The notes beneath the pieces were generated by a model. That model saw nothing but the letters and a program-made list of their open reading frames with translations, was not told where the DNA came from and did not search any database. A stretch of 64,000 nucleotides of DNA from contig NZ_LNSG01000008.1 of the NCBI RefSeq assembly GCF_001468395.1, positions 62,001-126,000 on the forward strand, in the 5' to 3' direction. Source of the stretch: Sphingopyxis sp. H073. Its GTDB lineage: Bacteria; Pseudomonadota; Alphaproteobacteria; Sphingomonadales; Sphingomonadaceae. Numbering within the stretch: the stretch's first letter is position 1; each line of letters begins with the position of its first letter. A program made the position numbers and the translations under genes. Shown one piece after another: positions 1-8,618 of this stretch.

Positions 1-1
1 C

Positions 2-463
2 GCCGACGTGATCGCGGCAGCGAAGCTCGCCGATTGCCACGACATGATCCTGCAACTCGATGGCGGCTATGACTGCGTGCTGACCGACGGCGGCTACCAG
101 CTTTCGGGCGGCCAGCGCCAGCGCGTCGGCCTGGCCCGCGCGCTGTTCGGCATGCCGCCGCTCGTCGTGCTCGACGAACCCAACGCCAGCCTCGACGCGC
201 GCGGCGACGCGGCGCTGCTCGGCACGATCAAGAAACTGAAGGCGATGAACGTGACGACGATCATCGTCTCGCACCGATCGAACCTGCTCGAGCTTGCCGA
301 CAAGATCCTGCTGATGATCGACGGGCAGGCCGCGAAATTCGGCGACGCGCGCACCGTCGTCGAGGAAATGGCCGGGAAGCGGCGGGTGATCCAGCCGGGC
401 GGCGCACCGGGCGGTCCGAAGGCGCCGCCGGCGATGGCAAACGAAAAGGGGATGGGGGCGTGA
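2..463 (+). CDS. Type I secretion ABC transporter ATPase (3' part only)
   Basis: C-terminal end of an ABC transporter ATP-binding subunit cut by the window edge; its start lies upstream. Seen directly: the ABC signature LSGGQRQR, a Walker B segment VVLDEP followed by the D-loop NASLD, and the switch histidine in IIVSHR. A family member would energise export of an unfolded substrate across the inner membrane. The assignment to the type I secretion (PrtD/HlyB-like) class rests on the gene directly behind it, an HlyD-type adaptor whose GTG start overlaps this stop (GTGA), implying translational coupling. The substrate is not in the window. The tail after about residue 125 is Gly/Pro-rich and probably unstructured. 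Confidence 0.9.
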   Translation, partial: ADVIAAAKLADCHDMILQLDGGYDCVLTDGGYQLSGGQRQRVGLARALFGMPPLVVLDEPNASLDARGDAALLGTIKKLKAMNVTTIIVSHRSNLLELADKILLMIDGQAAKFGDARTVVEEMAGKRRVIQPGGAPGGPKAPPAMANEKGMGA

Positions 464-1824
464 ACATTCCGGTACGTCTCGAGGCCGGCAGCGAGGCCGG
501 ACCGCTCGCCCTCCCTGCACCGGCGGCGGATTTCAGCGCGCCGAAGGTCGGGCGGTCGATGCGCCTTGCGATGATCGCGATCGGGCTGTTCGTCGCCGCC
601 TTCGGCATCTGGAGCTGGGCGGCACCGCTCAACAGCGCCGCCATCGCCTCGGGCTTCCTCGAAGCGGCGGGCGGCGGGCGCCGCACCGTGCAGCATCTGG
701 AAGGCGGCATCGTCAGCAAATTCCTGGTCGTCGAGGGGCAGCAGGTCCGCGCCGGCCAGCCGCTGGTGCTGCTCGACGCGACGCAGAACGACGCGTCCGA
801 CGCCGCGCTGCGTTCGGGCTACTACGGCCTCCTCGCGCAGGACGCGCGGCTTACCGCCGAACGGCTGCGGCTCGACCGGATCAGTTACCCGGCCGAACTG
901 CTCGCGGCCGCAAGCGATCCCGAGGTCAAGGAAATCATTGCGGCGTCGAACGCCGAATTCATTTCGCGCCGCCGCGGGCTGGCCGAGCAGTCGGCCATCC
1001 TGTCGCAGCGGATCAGCCAGGCGAACGCCGACATTCGCAGTTCGGGCGCGCAGATCGTGGCGCTTGGCGACCAGGCCAAATTGCTCGAAGAAGAGGAAAT
1101 GGGCGTGAACATGCTCGTCGACGAAGGGCTGGAGCGCAAATCGCGCCTGCTCGCGCTGCAACGCCAGAAATCGGCGGTTGCCGGCGAACGCGGCAAACTG
1201 ACCAACAATATGGACCGGCTGCGCGATGCTATCGGCGAAACGCAGGCGCAGATGACGTCGCTGCGCGGGCAGATGGTACTCGACGCGGCGCAGCAGCAGC
1301 GCGAGGTTCAGCTCAAGATCGCCGAGGCGCGAGAGCAGCTCAAGGTCAGCACCGACGTCCGCAGCCGCAAGCAGATCCTCGCCCCGATCGACGGACGGGT
1401 GGCGAACCTGCGGCTGATCACGCCAGGCGGCGTGCTGGGATCGGGGCAACCGATCCTCGACATCGTTCCATCGTCGGAAAAAATCGTCGTCTCGGCGCGG
1501 CTGCGCCCGACCGACATCGACATGGTTCATTCGGGGCTGAAGGCCGAGGTCCGGCTGACCCCCTATAAGGCGCGGGTTATCCCGAACCTGATCGGCACGG
1601 TGCGCGAGGTGAGCCCCGATGCGATCTACGACCAGGACGCGCACCAGCTATATTACAAGGTGATCGTCGAAATCTCTCCCGAGCAGCTTAAACGCTATCC
1701 CGACGTGCGGCTCATGTCGGGGATGCCTGCCGAAGTCTTCATCGATCTCGGGTCCAGTTCGCTGCTGCAATATCTCTTCCAGCCGATGATCGACAGCTTC
1801 AACCGATCGTTCCGGGAATCATGA
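460..1824 (+). CDS. HlyD-family type I secretion periplasmic adaptor
   Basis: Membrane-fusion protein of 454 residues that would link the inner-membrane ATPase to the outer membrane. Visible: a short cytoplasmic N-terminus, one membrane helix at about residues 28-50 (IAIGLFVAAFGIWSW), a first half-lipoyl motif near residues 80-100 (GGIVSKFLVVEGQQVRAGQ), a long helical hairpin of about 200 residues rich in Gln, Arg and Glu, then the second lipoyl half (ILAPIDGRVANLRLITPGG) and a beta-rich C-terminus (PGMPAEVFI-like, seen as MSGMPAEVFIDLG). Length and domain order fit the PrtE/HlyD family. The GTG start overlaps the upstream ATPase stop by 4 bases. Confidence 0.93.
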   Translation: MNIPVRLEAGSEAGPLALPAPAADFSAPKVGRSMRLAMIAIGLFVAAFGIWSWAAPLNSAAIASGFLEAAGGGRRTVQHLEGGIVSKFLVVEGQQVRAGQPLVLLDATQNDASDAALRSGYYGLLAQDARLTAERLRLDRISYPAELLAAASDPEVKEIIAASNAEFISRRRGLAEQSAILSQRISQANADIRSSGAQIVALGDQAKLLEEEEMGVNMLVDEGLERKSRLLALQRQKSAVAGERGKLTNNMDRLRDAIGETQAQMTSLRGQMVLDAAQQQREVQLKIAEAREQLKVSTDVRSRKQILAPIDGRVANLRLITPGGVLGSGQPILDIVPSSEKIVVSARLRPTDIDMVHSGLKAEVRLTPYKARVIPNLIGTVREVSPDAIYDQDAHQLYYKVIVEISPEQLKRYPDVRLMSGMPAEVFIDLGSSSLLQYLFQPMIDSFNRSFRES

Positions 1825-1879
1825 CCGGGGCGGCGGCAGCGGCCGGTGACTAGCCGGCCGCGAGAGGGGGGAAAAACAG

Positions 1880-3949
1880 TTGTGCGGTTACGGAATACTG
1901 TTCCGGGGCGTCGGCTACGCCGTGCAGGGGACTGCACTGGGAGTCGCGGCCGCGATCGGGATCGGCGATTCCGCACCGCTGGACCCGCCGCCGCGGTTCA
2001 CGCCCGACCTTCCGCGTCCGTCGCCGGCGATCGATCGGCCTTCTGTCGATCCGCCCGATATCGGTGGGCTGGACGCGATTGCGCTATCGGCGACACCGAC
2101 GCGCGTCGGCGCCTTCCTTTTCGAACCGGTCGGCGACCTGCAGCCGCCGCATCGCTGGCGTACTTCGGCCCCGGCCAGCCCGTCGGCGGATGCCCCGGCC
2201 GCGATAGCACCGGCGCCCGAATCCTTGGTCGACGCCTCGCGTCACGCCGCCCCGGCCTTGGTAGCACGCGATCTGCCGCTGCCTCCGGCCCCGGCCGCCA
2301 CTTCCCCCGAACTCCCTGCCACGGCTTTTCTCCCCGCTGCTCTCCCTCTTCCCGCCGACATCGTCCTTGCCGCTCCGGCGGCGGCGGACAGCGTGCCTCC
2401 GGGCGCGGTGCCACCGGCCGATGCCCCCTTTGCAGCCGAACAGGAAGCGCACGCCATGGACGCGGGATTTCCGGCTTTTGACGCCGATATATCCGCCGTG
2501 TCCTGGCTCGGAGATCAGGGGGCACAGCGACAGGCGCTCGCCGCGCCACCCGACCTGGAGCGGCCCGGCGGCGAAGCCTGCCCTGAAACAGCCTGCGGGC
2601 CCGACGGCGGCCATGGCCCAAGCTCGCTGACCCCCGACAGCGCGGGCGGCGTCTCCCCGATGCATGCGCCGCTTCTCGATCTGCCGGCGGGGCATGGCGA
2701 GGGGGGCGTGACGCTCGCCGCCGCAGCGCCGCGGCCCGAGGCGTCCGAACTCGGTCAAAGCGCCCCTGCCGCCGACGCGCCGCCGCCCGAAATCGGCCCC
2801 GAGGGCAGCACGGTAGAAGGCGAGGCACAGGCCAAGGAAGTCGACCTGCTGAGCCCCGAACCGCTACCGCGTGGCGGGCTGGCGCTGTCGGGCGGCTATT
2901 CGTCGATCGAGGGGCCGGTCGGATCGATCAAGCTGTCGCGCACCAATATCAGCGGCCCCGGCCGCGACATCACCGCGCTGTTCCGCTATTCGGACATCCA
3001 GACACAGGCCGAGGTCGGTTATTCCGATGCCAATTTCATGGGCAGCCGCTTCGCCTTCGCGCCGACCCTGTTCTGGTCGCGCTCGTCGGCGATCGGTTTC
3101 GGCAGCGACAAGCAATCCTCCGAATTCCGGCAGGATGCGCGCGGCGCCAATATATTGATCGGCAAGGCGATCAAGGGCGGCTTTCGCGCGACCGCCAACT
3201 ATCGATTCGCGAAAGAGAATTTCCGCATCAAGGACCAGGATACCGTCTGCGATCCGGCGCTGCTCGGCGGCGCTTTCTGCAACGCGCTCGGCCGCTCGCG
3301 CAGCTCGATCCTCAGCCTCGCGCTCAGCCTCGACCGGCGCAACAGCGCGGTCGACCCGACGCGCGGTTTCCAGGTCCGCATCGTACAGGATTTCGCCGGT
3401 CCGGGCGGCACATCGCGCTATGCCAAATGGCGCATTGGCGGCACCGCCTACGCGGGTTTGGGCAGCGACCTCGTCCTCTCGCTCGGGGTCGAGGGCGGGT
3501 TCCTGACCTCGCTGGGCGGGCGCGAGGTGCCGCTGTTCGACCGCTTCTACATCGGCGGCAACGCGATGCGCGGATTCGATCTGCGCGGCCTCGGGCCCAA
3601 GGTCGTGCCGACCGCCGCGGCGCCGGGCGAAACCACCGCGATCGGCGGCCGCGCCTATTATGTCGCGCGTTTCGAGGTGTCGGTCCGGCCGGGCGCGGGG
3701 ACGAACCGCTTCGGAATCACCCCCAGCCTGTTCGTCGACGCGGGATCGGTGTTCGGCGCGCGCAAGTCCGACCTCGCGCCCGGCGAGGTGCTGATCGGCA
3801 ATTCGGCGAAGCCGCGCGTTGCGGTCGGCATCGGCGTGGCGCTCAACACGCCGGGCGGCAAATTCCGGATCAATTTCGCCGAGCCGGTCGTGCGGCAGGA
3901 CGGCGAGCGCTCGAAGCGCTTCTCGATTTCCTTCGGCACGGCTTTTTAG
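1880..3949 (+). CDS. Omp85-superfamily outer-membrane barrel with Pro/Ala-rich N-terminus and no visible POTRA domain
   Basis: A 689-residue protein starting at TTG, with a purine-rich ribosome site (gagagggggg) just before it. Roughly the first 320 residues are low-complexity Pro/Ala/Asp sequence with no recognisable POTRA or plug domain. The remaining 360 residues look like the 16-strand Omp85 barrel: alternating beta strands, GGNAMRGFDLRGLGPK around residue 560 matching the RGF signature of the barrel loop, IGGRAYYVARFEV, and a terminal strand ending in Phe (SISFGTAF). Family knowledge (BamA, TamA, TpsB) says such barrels insert or translocate proteins. It follows the type I adaptor by 55 bases, so it may be the outer-membrane element of that exporter, but this is inference. 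Confidence 0.75.
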   Translation: MCGYGILFRGVGYAVQGTALGVAAAIGIGDSAPLDPPPRFTPDLPRPSPAIDRPSVDPPDIGGLDAIALSATPTRVGAFLFEPVGDLQPPHRWRTSAPASPSADAPAAIAPAPESLVDASRHAAPALVARDLPLPPAPAATSPELPATAFLPAALPLPADIVLAAPAAADSVPPGAVPPADAPFAAEQEAHAMDAGFPAFDADISAVSWLGDQGAQRQALAAPPDLERPGGEACPETACGPDGGHGPSSLTPDSAGGVSPMHAPLLDLPAGHGEGGVTLAAAAPRPEASELGQSAPAADAPPPEIGPEGSTVEGEAQAKEVDLLSPEPLPRGGLALSGGYSSIEGPVGSIKLSRTNISGPGRDITALFRYSDIQTQAEVGYSDANFMGSRFAFAPTLFWSRSSAIGFGSDKQSSEFRQDARGANILIGKAIKGGFRATANYRFAKENFRIKDQDTVCDPALLGGAFCNALGRSRSSILSLALSLDRRNSAVDPTRGFQVRIVQDFAGPGGTSRYAKWRIGGTAYAGLGSDLVLSLGVEGGFLTSLGGREVPLFDRFYIGGNAMRGFDLRGLGPKVVPTAAAPGETTAIGGRAYYVARFEVSVRPGAGTNRFGITPSLFVDAGSVFGARKSDLAPGEVLIGNSAKPRVAVGIGVALNTPGGKFRINFAEPVVRQDGERSKRFSISFGTAF

Positions 3950-4050
3950 CGTCGGGACGGCCAAGGGGGCAGCTATTCGCGCAGAGCGAAGGCGTTGCAC
4001 CCGGCCACCGGTATCACTAGCAAGGCGACCGCAACGGAGAGGAGACCGGG

Positions 4051-4849
4051 ATGCCCACCGCCAAACTTGCCGCCATGCTGCTGCTGACGCTGCAGGCCGG
4101 ATCGCCGCCCGGCGCCGACCTTCGACACCGTCGCGCCGACCCTGCCCGAACTGAAACACCCCGCGGTGCTGATCGTCAGCAAGACCAACGGCTATCGCCA
4201 CGACAGCATCGCCCAGGCGGTGCCCGCGATCGAAAAACTGGTGAAGGCGCGCGGCTGGAGCAGCTTCGCGACCGAGAACGCCGCGGTGTTCAATCCCGAG
4301 AGCCTTGCGAAGTTCGACGTTATCGTCTTCGCCAACGCCAGCGGCGACATCTATACCCCCGAGCAGCGCGCCGCCTTTCGGGCGTTCATCGCGCGCGGCG
4401 GCGGTTTCGTCGGCCTCCACAGCGCAGGCGACGGCAGCCACCCCGACTGGTTCGTCCGGATGCGCGGCAACGGCAATTTCATCGGCCACCCAAGCGGCGC
4501 CGACCAGTTCCAGACGGCGTGGCTGAGCGTCAAGGGGCGCGGCCATCCCGCGACCTGGCACCTGCCCGAACGCTGGCGCTGGACCGACGAATATTACAGC
4601 TGGGACGCCCCGCCCGCCGCCGACGCGCATGTCGTGGCATGGCTCGACGAGGGCACGCTGCGGCTCGAGCAGAAGCTGCGGATGGGTGATGGTCATGCGC
4701 TGATCTGGTGGCGCTGCGAGGGCCGCGCGCGAATCTTCTACTCGGCGCTCGGCCACCGCGCCGAGGCATGGCGCGACCCGACGCACCTGCAGATGGTGAA
4801 CGGCGCGATCGGCTGGGCGGCGCGCAAGGAAGGAACGGGCTGCAGCTAG
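4051..4849 (+). pseudogene. ThuA-like domain protein with an apparent frameshift near its N-terminus
   Basis: The reading frame from 4088 to 4849 encodes a ThuA-like (class I glutamine-amidotransferase-like) fold: a first strand VLIVSKTNGYRHDS, FDVIVFANASGDIYTPEQ, FIARGGGFVGLHSAGDG and the C-terminal LGHRAEAWRDP. Such domains occur in sugar-metabolism and uncharacterised secreted proteins. A good ATG at 4051, behind a GGAGAGG-type ribosome site, opens a signal peptide (PTAKLAAMLLLTLQA) in a different frame. Joining them needs a one-base change between about 4100 and 4120, in a C/G-rich stretch. Either the gene is broken, the sequence has an error, or a shorter protein starts at GTG 4166 without a signal peptide. 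Its stop shares four bases with the convergent NAT gene. Confidence 0.6.
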
Positions 4850-5727
4850 GCTACGACCTCCGCCGTCGCCGCGCGCTCGATAACCCGGCGCCAGCCGGGT
4901 TCGGGGGTCAGCAGAAAGATCTCGCGCAGCGCCGCCTCGATCGCATCGGCCGACAGGTAGCGTTGATCGATGCCACCGTCCGCACGGCGGATCGTCAGCC
5001 GGTTGTCGCGCAGGCCGTACCGGGCCTCGTCCGTCGTCCGAGCCGCGATAAGCTGGTGGCGGAAGTGCGAGGCGGGATGCTGCGATGTGTACCAGTTGCC
5101 GACCTCGTAATCGATCGCGGGCGCCGGCGCATCTTCGAGGTCGTACAGCACGCGCCACTCGCCCGCGACTGCGGCCTCGACGCGGTGGCCGCCTCCGCGC
5201 GGCGTGAGGCGATAGGTTTCGTGCCGTGTCGGCTGCGCCGCGCCGGGCTGGTCCATTGCGAGCGGCTGCGGCGGTACCGTCGCGCCGAAACCGACGTCGA
5301 CCAGCCAGGGCCGTCCGCCGAGCCGGACGCGGATGGTCATGTGGGTGCGCGGCGTCGCCGGAGCGTCGTCGGGCAGCATCCAGCGCACGCGCCCGATCAG
5401 CCCCTCGGCGTCGAAACCCAGTTCGGAGAGGACGCGAAGGAACAGCGCATTCTGCTCGAAGCAATAGCCGCCGCGCCCACGGTCGACCAGCTTTGCCTCG
5501 ATCGCTTCCGGGGCAATATCGACCCCCGCGCCGGTGAGCGCGTCGAAGGATTCGAACGGAATCGCGGCCTGGTGCGCCGCCTGCAGCAGTGCGAGCCCCT
5601 CCAGCGTCGGCGCAGGCCGGCTGGCGAGCCCGATGCGTGCCAGATAGCGCGACAGGAAGGATGGCCGTCCCGCACGGTCTTCGGGGCGATCGTCGGCCGA
5701 AAGCGGCGGCTGGCTGTGGTGCAACAT
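4846..5727 (-). CDS. nat: Arylamine N-acetyltransferase
   Basis: Cytosolic enzyme that moves an acetyl group from acetyl-CoA to arylamines, hydrazines or related xenobiotics. The catalytic triad is visible: Cys at about residue 89 in RGGYCFEQN, His at about 129 in RTHM, and Asp at about 144 in LVDVGFG. Length (293 residues) is near the family norm of 260-290. I chose the ATG at 5727 because GAGGAG lies eight bases upstream; further in-frame starts exist at 5754 (ATG) and 5778 (TTG) but lack a good ribosome site. The stop overlaps the ThuA-like stop tail to tail as CTAG. Confidence 0.92.
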   Translation of the reverse strand: MLHHSQPPLSADDRPEDRAGRPSFLSRYLARIGLASRPAPTLEGLALLQAAHQAAIPFESFDALTGAGVDIAPEAIEAKLVDRGRGGYCFEQNALFLRVLSELGFDAEGLIGRVRWMLPDDAPATPRTHMTIRVRLGGRPWLVDVGFGATVPPQPLAMDQPGAAQPTRHETYRLTPRGGGHRVEAAVAGEWRVLYDLEDAPAPAIDYEVGNWYTSQHPASHFRHQLIAARTTDEARYGLRDNRLTIRRADGGIDQRYLSADAIEAALREIFLLTPEPGWRRVIERAATAEVVA

Positions 5728-5912
5728 CGGCAAAGGCTCCTCGAAACGAATCATCTGCCGACGCTTATGAAAGCTCAACCAAAGTTGAGATCAAGACAAA
5801 GAGGACAAGTCCTAAAATCACCTAATCCGTCATTATATGAGGGGCTTACTCATTGCCATCGCGCATCGGCTGGGGCACAATATGCCCTACAACATAATCG
5901 TCAGGAGACCCC

Positions 5913-6758
5913 ATGACCGCCCTACGCTTTGCCGCTGCGTTCGCCCCCGTTGCCCTGCTGTTCACCGCCACGCCCGCGAAGGCCGCGACCTGCGAGGAAG
6001 CCTTTGTGAAAAAGGGCAATGCAATCACCGGGCTCCGATTCACGGCCGCGGTAACCGTCGCCGACCTGCCGCCCGCGGTCGCGATCGGCCAGATGCGCGG
6101 GATCGCTGCGGGCAAGGGCTATGACATCATGGCCGATGAGGCCGAGTTCGGGTCGATGCTTATCGAACAGCCGATGACCGGCGGCGCGCGCGCCTTTCCA
6201 ATCCAGATCACCGCCACGCAGACCGGCGGTGTCGGCATGGTCGTGATGGAGGCCAAGCTGCGCGCCGGCCAGTCGACGAAGACCGAGCTTGCGATGGCCG
6301 AAATGTGCGGCATGCTGAACGCGATCAAGGGCGGCAAGGCGGGTGCAGCCGCCGCGAAGAAGGGCGCGACCGCGACGACCGTCGCCGCCGCCCCGGTCAA
6401 GATCAGCGCGCTCGGCCTGTCGCAGCAGGTGTCGAAGGACACCGAGCGCAACGCCGCGGGCGTGCTGACGCGGTACAAGGGCAAGCAATTCACCGTCGAC
6501 GGCACCGTCGCCTATGTCACCAAGGACGGCAATGCCTTTCGCATCGGCTACAAAGTTCCAGACCCCTGGGATCAGGCGATCCGCCTGCCCAACCAGGCGC
6601 CGTTCAAGACCGACATCGTCTGCTATATGGCACCGGGTCAGGCCGCCTATTCGCTCCAGCTCAAGCCCGACAAGGCGATCAAGCTGACGGGTACAGTCGA
6701 AGATTTCGACGAGTATAAGCATGTCCTCTGGCTCAAGGATTGCCGACCGGCGCAATAG
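5913..6758 (+). CDS. Exported protein with a C-terminal OB-fold-like (tRNA_anti-like) domain
   Basis: A 281-residue protein with a clear Sec signal peptide (hydrophobic residues 5-20, cleavage likely after AKA at about 24). The middle part (about 30-130) is mixed alpha/beta with a conserved-looking Cys pair. After a Lys/Ala linker comes a domain from about 165 onward (KGKQFTVDGTVAYVTKDGNAFRIGY, then KLTGTVEDFDEYKHVLWLKDC) resembling the OB-like tRNA_anti-like family found in periplasmic proteins and lipoproteins. Function unknown. It starts at ATG with a good AGGAG ribosome site and stands alone, divergent from nat across 185 bases. Confidence 0.6.
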   Translation: MTALRFAAAFAPVALLFTATPAKAATCEEAFVKKGNAITGLRFTAAVTVADLPPAVAIGQMRGIAAGKGYDIMADEAEFGSMLIEQPMTGGARAFPIQITATQTGGVGMVVMEAKLRAGQSTKTELAMAEMCGMLNAIKGGKAGAAAAKKGATATTVAAAPVKISALGLSQQVSKDTERNAAGVLTRYKGKQFTVDGTVAYVTKDGNAFRIGYKVPDPWDQAIRLPNQAPFKTDIVCYMAPGQAAYSLQLKPDKAIKLTGTVEDFDEYKHVLWLKDCRPAQ

Positions 6759-6828
6759 CCGGCCGAAGGGGCGTTCGATGCCGATCTCCCCGCGGTGGCG
6801 CAGGGCGATGCTTCGCGCTGATCCCTAC

Positions 6829-7236
6829 TTACGCCTTGGTGCGTGCAGGCTTCGCAAGATTCGCTTCAACCGCTCCGCGAACAAGCGCCCTGAACGCCGC
6901 GGCATCGACCCCGTCGCCTTCGAACAGATCGATCGCGCGGCGGACATTGCCGTCGAGGCTCGAATTGAACAGGCGCGCCGGATCGTCGATCGCCGCCCCC
7001 TTGGCGAAGGTCAGCTTGACCTTGTCCTTGTAGGTTTCGCCGGTGCACAGCACCCCCGCATGCTCCCATGTCGGCACCCCGCCGGGATTGGTCGGCTTGC
7101 GCCACTTGACCGTTTCGACGACGTCGGGATCGACCTCGCGGATCAGCGCGCGGAGCTTCGCCAGCGTCGCACTGCGCCAGTCGCCGAGCGACGCGATCTT
7201 GGCATCGATCAGCGCCGAGGGATCTTCGTCAGACAC
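6829..7236 (-). CDS. DUF1801 domain protein
   Basis: A 135-residue cytosolic protein of the DUF1801 (YdhG-like) family. Seen: the N-terminal helix pair ending in ALIREVDPDVVETVKWRKPT, and the strand region GETYKDKVKLTFAKGAAIDDPARLFNSSLDG typical of this fold, followed by a C-terminal helix. The molecular role of the family is not established. The start is GTG at 7236 with GAGGAG upstream. It stands alone on the minus strand between two secreted-protein genes. Confidence 0.85.
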   Translation of the reverse strand: MSDEDPSALIDAKIASLGDWRSATLAKLRALIREVDPDVVETVKWRKPTNPGGVPTWEHAGVLCTGETYKDKVKLTFAKGAAIDDPARLFNSSLDGNVRRAIDLFEGDGVDAAAFRALVRGAVEANLAKPARTKA

Positions 7237-7407
7237 CCAAATCTCTCCTCACATCTGCTCGCCCGACAGCAATGCCACCTTTTCCGTCATCGCCTCGGCC
7301 CGATAGCGTCCGAGCCGACGATGACATGGCGGGCGCAACGATGCTAGGCTGCGATTAGCGCACCGCCGTGTCCGCTCTCGGAAATTCGTGTTTCAGGGGG
7401 GAAAGCC

Positions 7408-7953
7408 ATGACCATCCGCCGTTTGACGATATGCCTGCCCGCCGTGGCGCTGATGCTGGGCGCCTGCGGCGAAAAGGCCAAGGAGACCCCCGCCGGCGCC
7501 GCCACGACGACAGCTCCGGCCGCGGAGGGAACACCCCCCGCACCCGCCGCCGCGGCAAAGCCGGCCGAAGCGCCCTCGCCGCTGCCACCGACGGCCGGGT
7601 CGAAGCTCGCCTCTTATGTGGGCAAATATCCGTTCGACAAGGTCGACGGCGTCGCCTGGAACGACCATGCGCTCGTCAAGGCGGGCATCGCCGCGAGCGT
7701 CAGGGACAAGGCCGCGCTGAAAGCAATCACGACGCTCGAAGGTCCCTCGGGCCCGATCGAGATGCGCGGCGACAAGGTCATGTCGTGGGCGTGCGAGGCG
7801 CATAATTGCGGCGCCCACCAATGGGCGGTGCTGGTCGACCCGCGCACCGGCGCGACCGACGTCTGCTATTATGACGAGGAAGCCGACGCCGCGAAATCGC
7901 GCTGGTTCCTGTCGACCGGCAAGGAAGAAAAACGCGACGGTAACTGCCAGTAG
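7408..7953 (+). CDS. Lipoprotein, possibly an Ivy-type lysozyme inhibitor
   Basis: A 181-residue lipoprotein: signal peptide with lipobox LGAC (Cys at about 18), then a long Ala/Pro/Glu-rich linker to about residue 65, then a compact domain. That domain carries WACEAHNC followed by a beta segment with Asp-rich turns (AVLVDPRTGATDVCYYDEE). In Ivy/PliI-like inhibitors of c-type lysozyme the active loop is a Cys-x-x-His-x-Cys element, and the spacing here fits. That resemblance is my only basis, so the function is tentative. A strong ribosome site (GGGGGGAAA) precedes the ATG. Confidence 0.5.
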   Translation: MTIRRLTICLPAVALMLGACGEKAKETPAGAATTTAPAAEGTPPAPAAAAKPAEAPSPLPPTAGSKLASYVGKYPFDKVDGVAWNDHALVKAGIAASVRDKAALKAITTLEGPSGPIEMRGDKVMSWACEAHNCGAHQWAVLVDPRTGATDVCYYDEEADAAKSRWFLSTGKEEKRDGNCQ

Positions 7954-7994
7954 CGCGCGGTTCCTCGGGATGATTCGACTCGCGCGCCGATTGA

Positions 7995-8009
7995 GAACAT
8001 AATAGGAAC
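7995..8009 (+). promoter_or_regulatory. LexA (SOS) box, GAAC-N7-GAAC
   Basis: GAACATAATAGGAAC is an exact match to the alphaproteobacterial LexA operator (GTTC-N7-GTTC, read here as its complement GAAC-N7-GAAC). It ends 24 bases before the ATG of the 2H phosphoesterase gene, where it would overlap the promoter. Both half sites are perfect and the spacing is exactly seven. No other match was noticed in the window, though I searched only by eye. Confidence 0.75.
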
Positions 8010-8033
8010 ATTATCCGATTCGGAGGAAGACCG

Positions 8034-8618
8034 ATGACGCCGATGTTCTGCTATTTTCTGGGCTTTCAGGTTCCGGCCGACCGTGTCGGCTGGCTGGCGC
8101 GCCAATTGCCGCCCGTTTCGGGCGATCTGTTCGCGGGGCTGAAACCGCAGAATTACCATGTGACGCTTTGTACGATCGAAGAGGCGTCAGCCCCGCACCC
8201 GTTTCTGCGGCAACGGGTCGCGAAGGCGTTCGCAGCGGGATTGCCCGGCGCAGCCTGCATCCCGTTCGGCCGGATAGTCAGCAAGGGCGCGGGCGCCGAA
8301 CTCGTCACCGCCGGGAGCGTCGCCGCCATTCGCCAACTCTATGAGGCGATCGTTGCGCTTCTCGCGCCGCATGGGATCGAACCCCTGTATCGCCAGTCGG
8401 GCCTCCGCCCGCACGTGACGCTGGGCTATGGCAGGCATCCTTTCGATCCGGTGCCGGTCATGTGGAACTGGATCCCGCGCGATCTCGCCCTGATCGAAAG
8501 TCACGTCGGACACGGCCGCCACCGCGTCCTCCAAAGCTGGCGGCTGCTTGCTCCGGCGCAGGGCGCGTTCGACTTCATGGCCGACGAACTGCCGTCGCCG
8601 CTTCGCCGCGCGGCTTAG
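8034..8618 (+). CDS. 2H phosphoesterase (2'-5' RNA ligase/LigT-like)
   Basis: A 194-residue protein with the two HxT motifs that define the 2H superfamily: YHVTLC at about residues 40-45 and PHVTLGYG at about 124-131. These two His-Thr pairs form the active site. Family members act on cyclic phosphates of RNA ends or nucleotides (RNA 2',3'-cyclic phosphodiesterase, ligase). The start ATG at 8034 has GGAGGAAG six bases upstream. A perfect LexA box lies directly in front, so SOS control is likely. Its stop TAG overlaps the convergent osmC-like stop. Confidence 0.85.
   Translation: MTPMFCYFLGFQVPADRVGWLARQLPPVSGDLFAGLKPQNYHVTLCTIEEASAPHPFLRQRVAKAFAAGLPGAACIPFGRIVSKGAGAELVTAGSVAAIRQLYEAIVALLAPHGIEPLYRQSGLRPHVTLGYGRHPFDPVPVMWNWIPRDLALIESHVGHGRHRVLQSWRLLAPAQGAFDFMADELPSPLRRAA

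Noticed and set aside
2864..5464. 866-codon minus-strand frame across the Omp85 barrel and nat
   Set aside because: Runs through several recognisable genes and has no domain; an effect of GC-rich codons.
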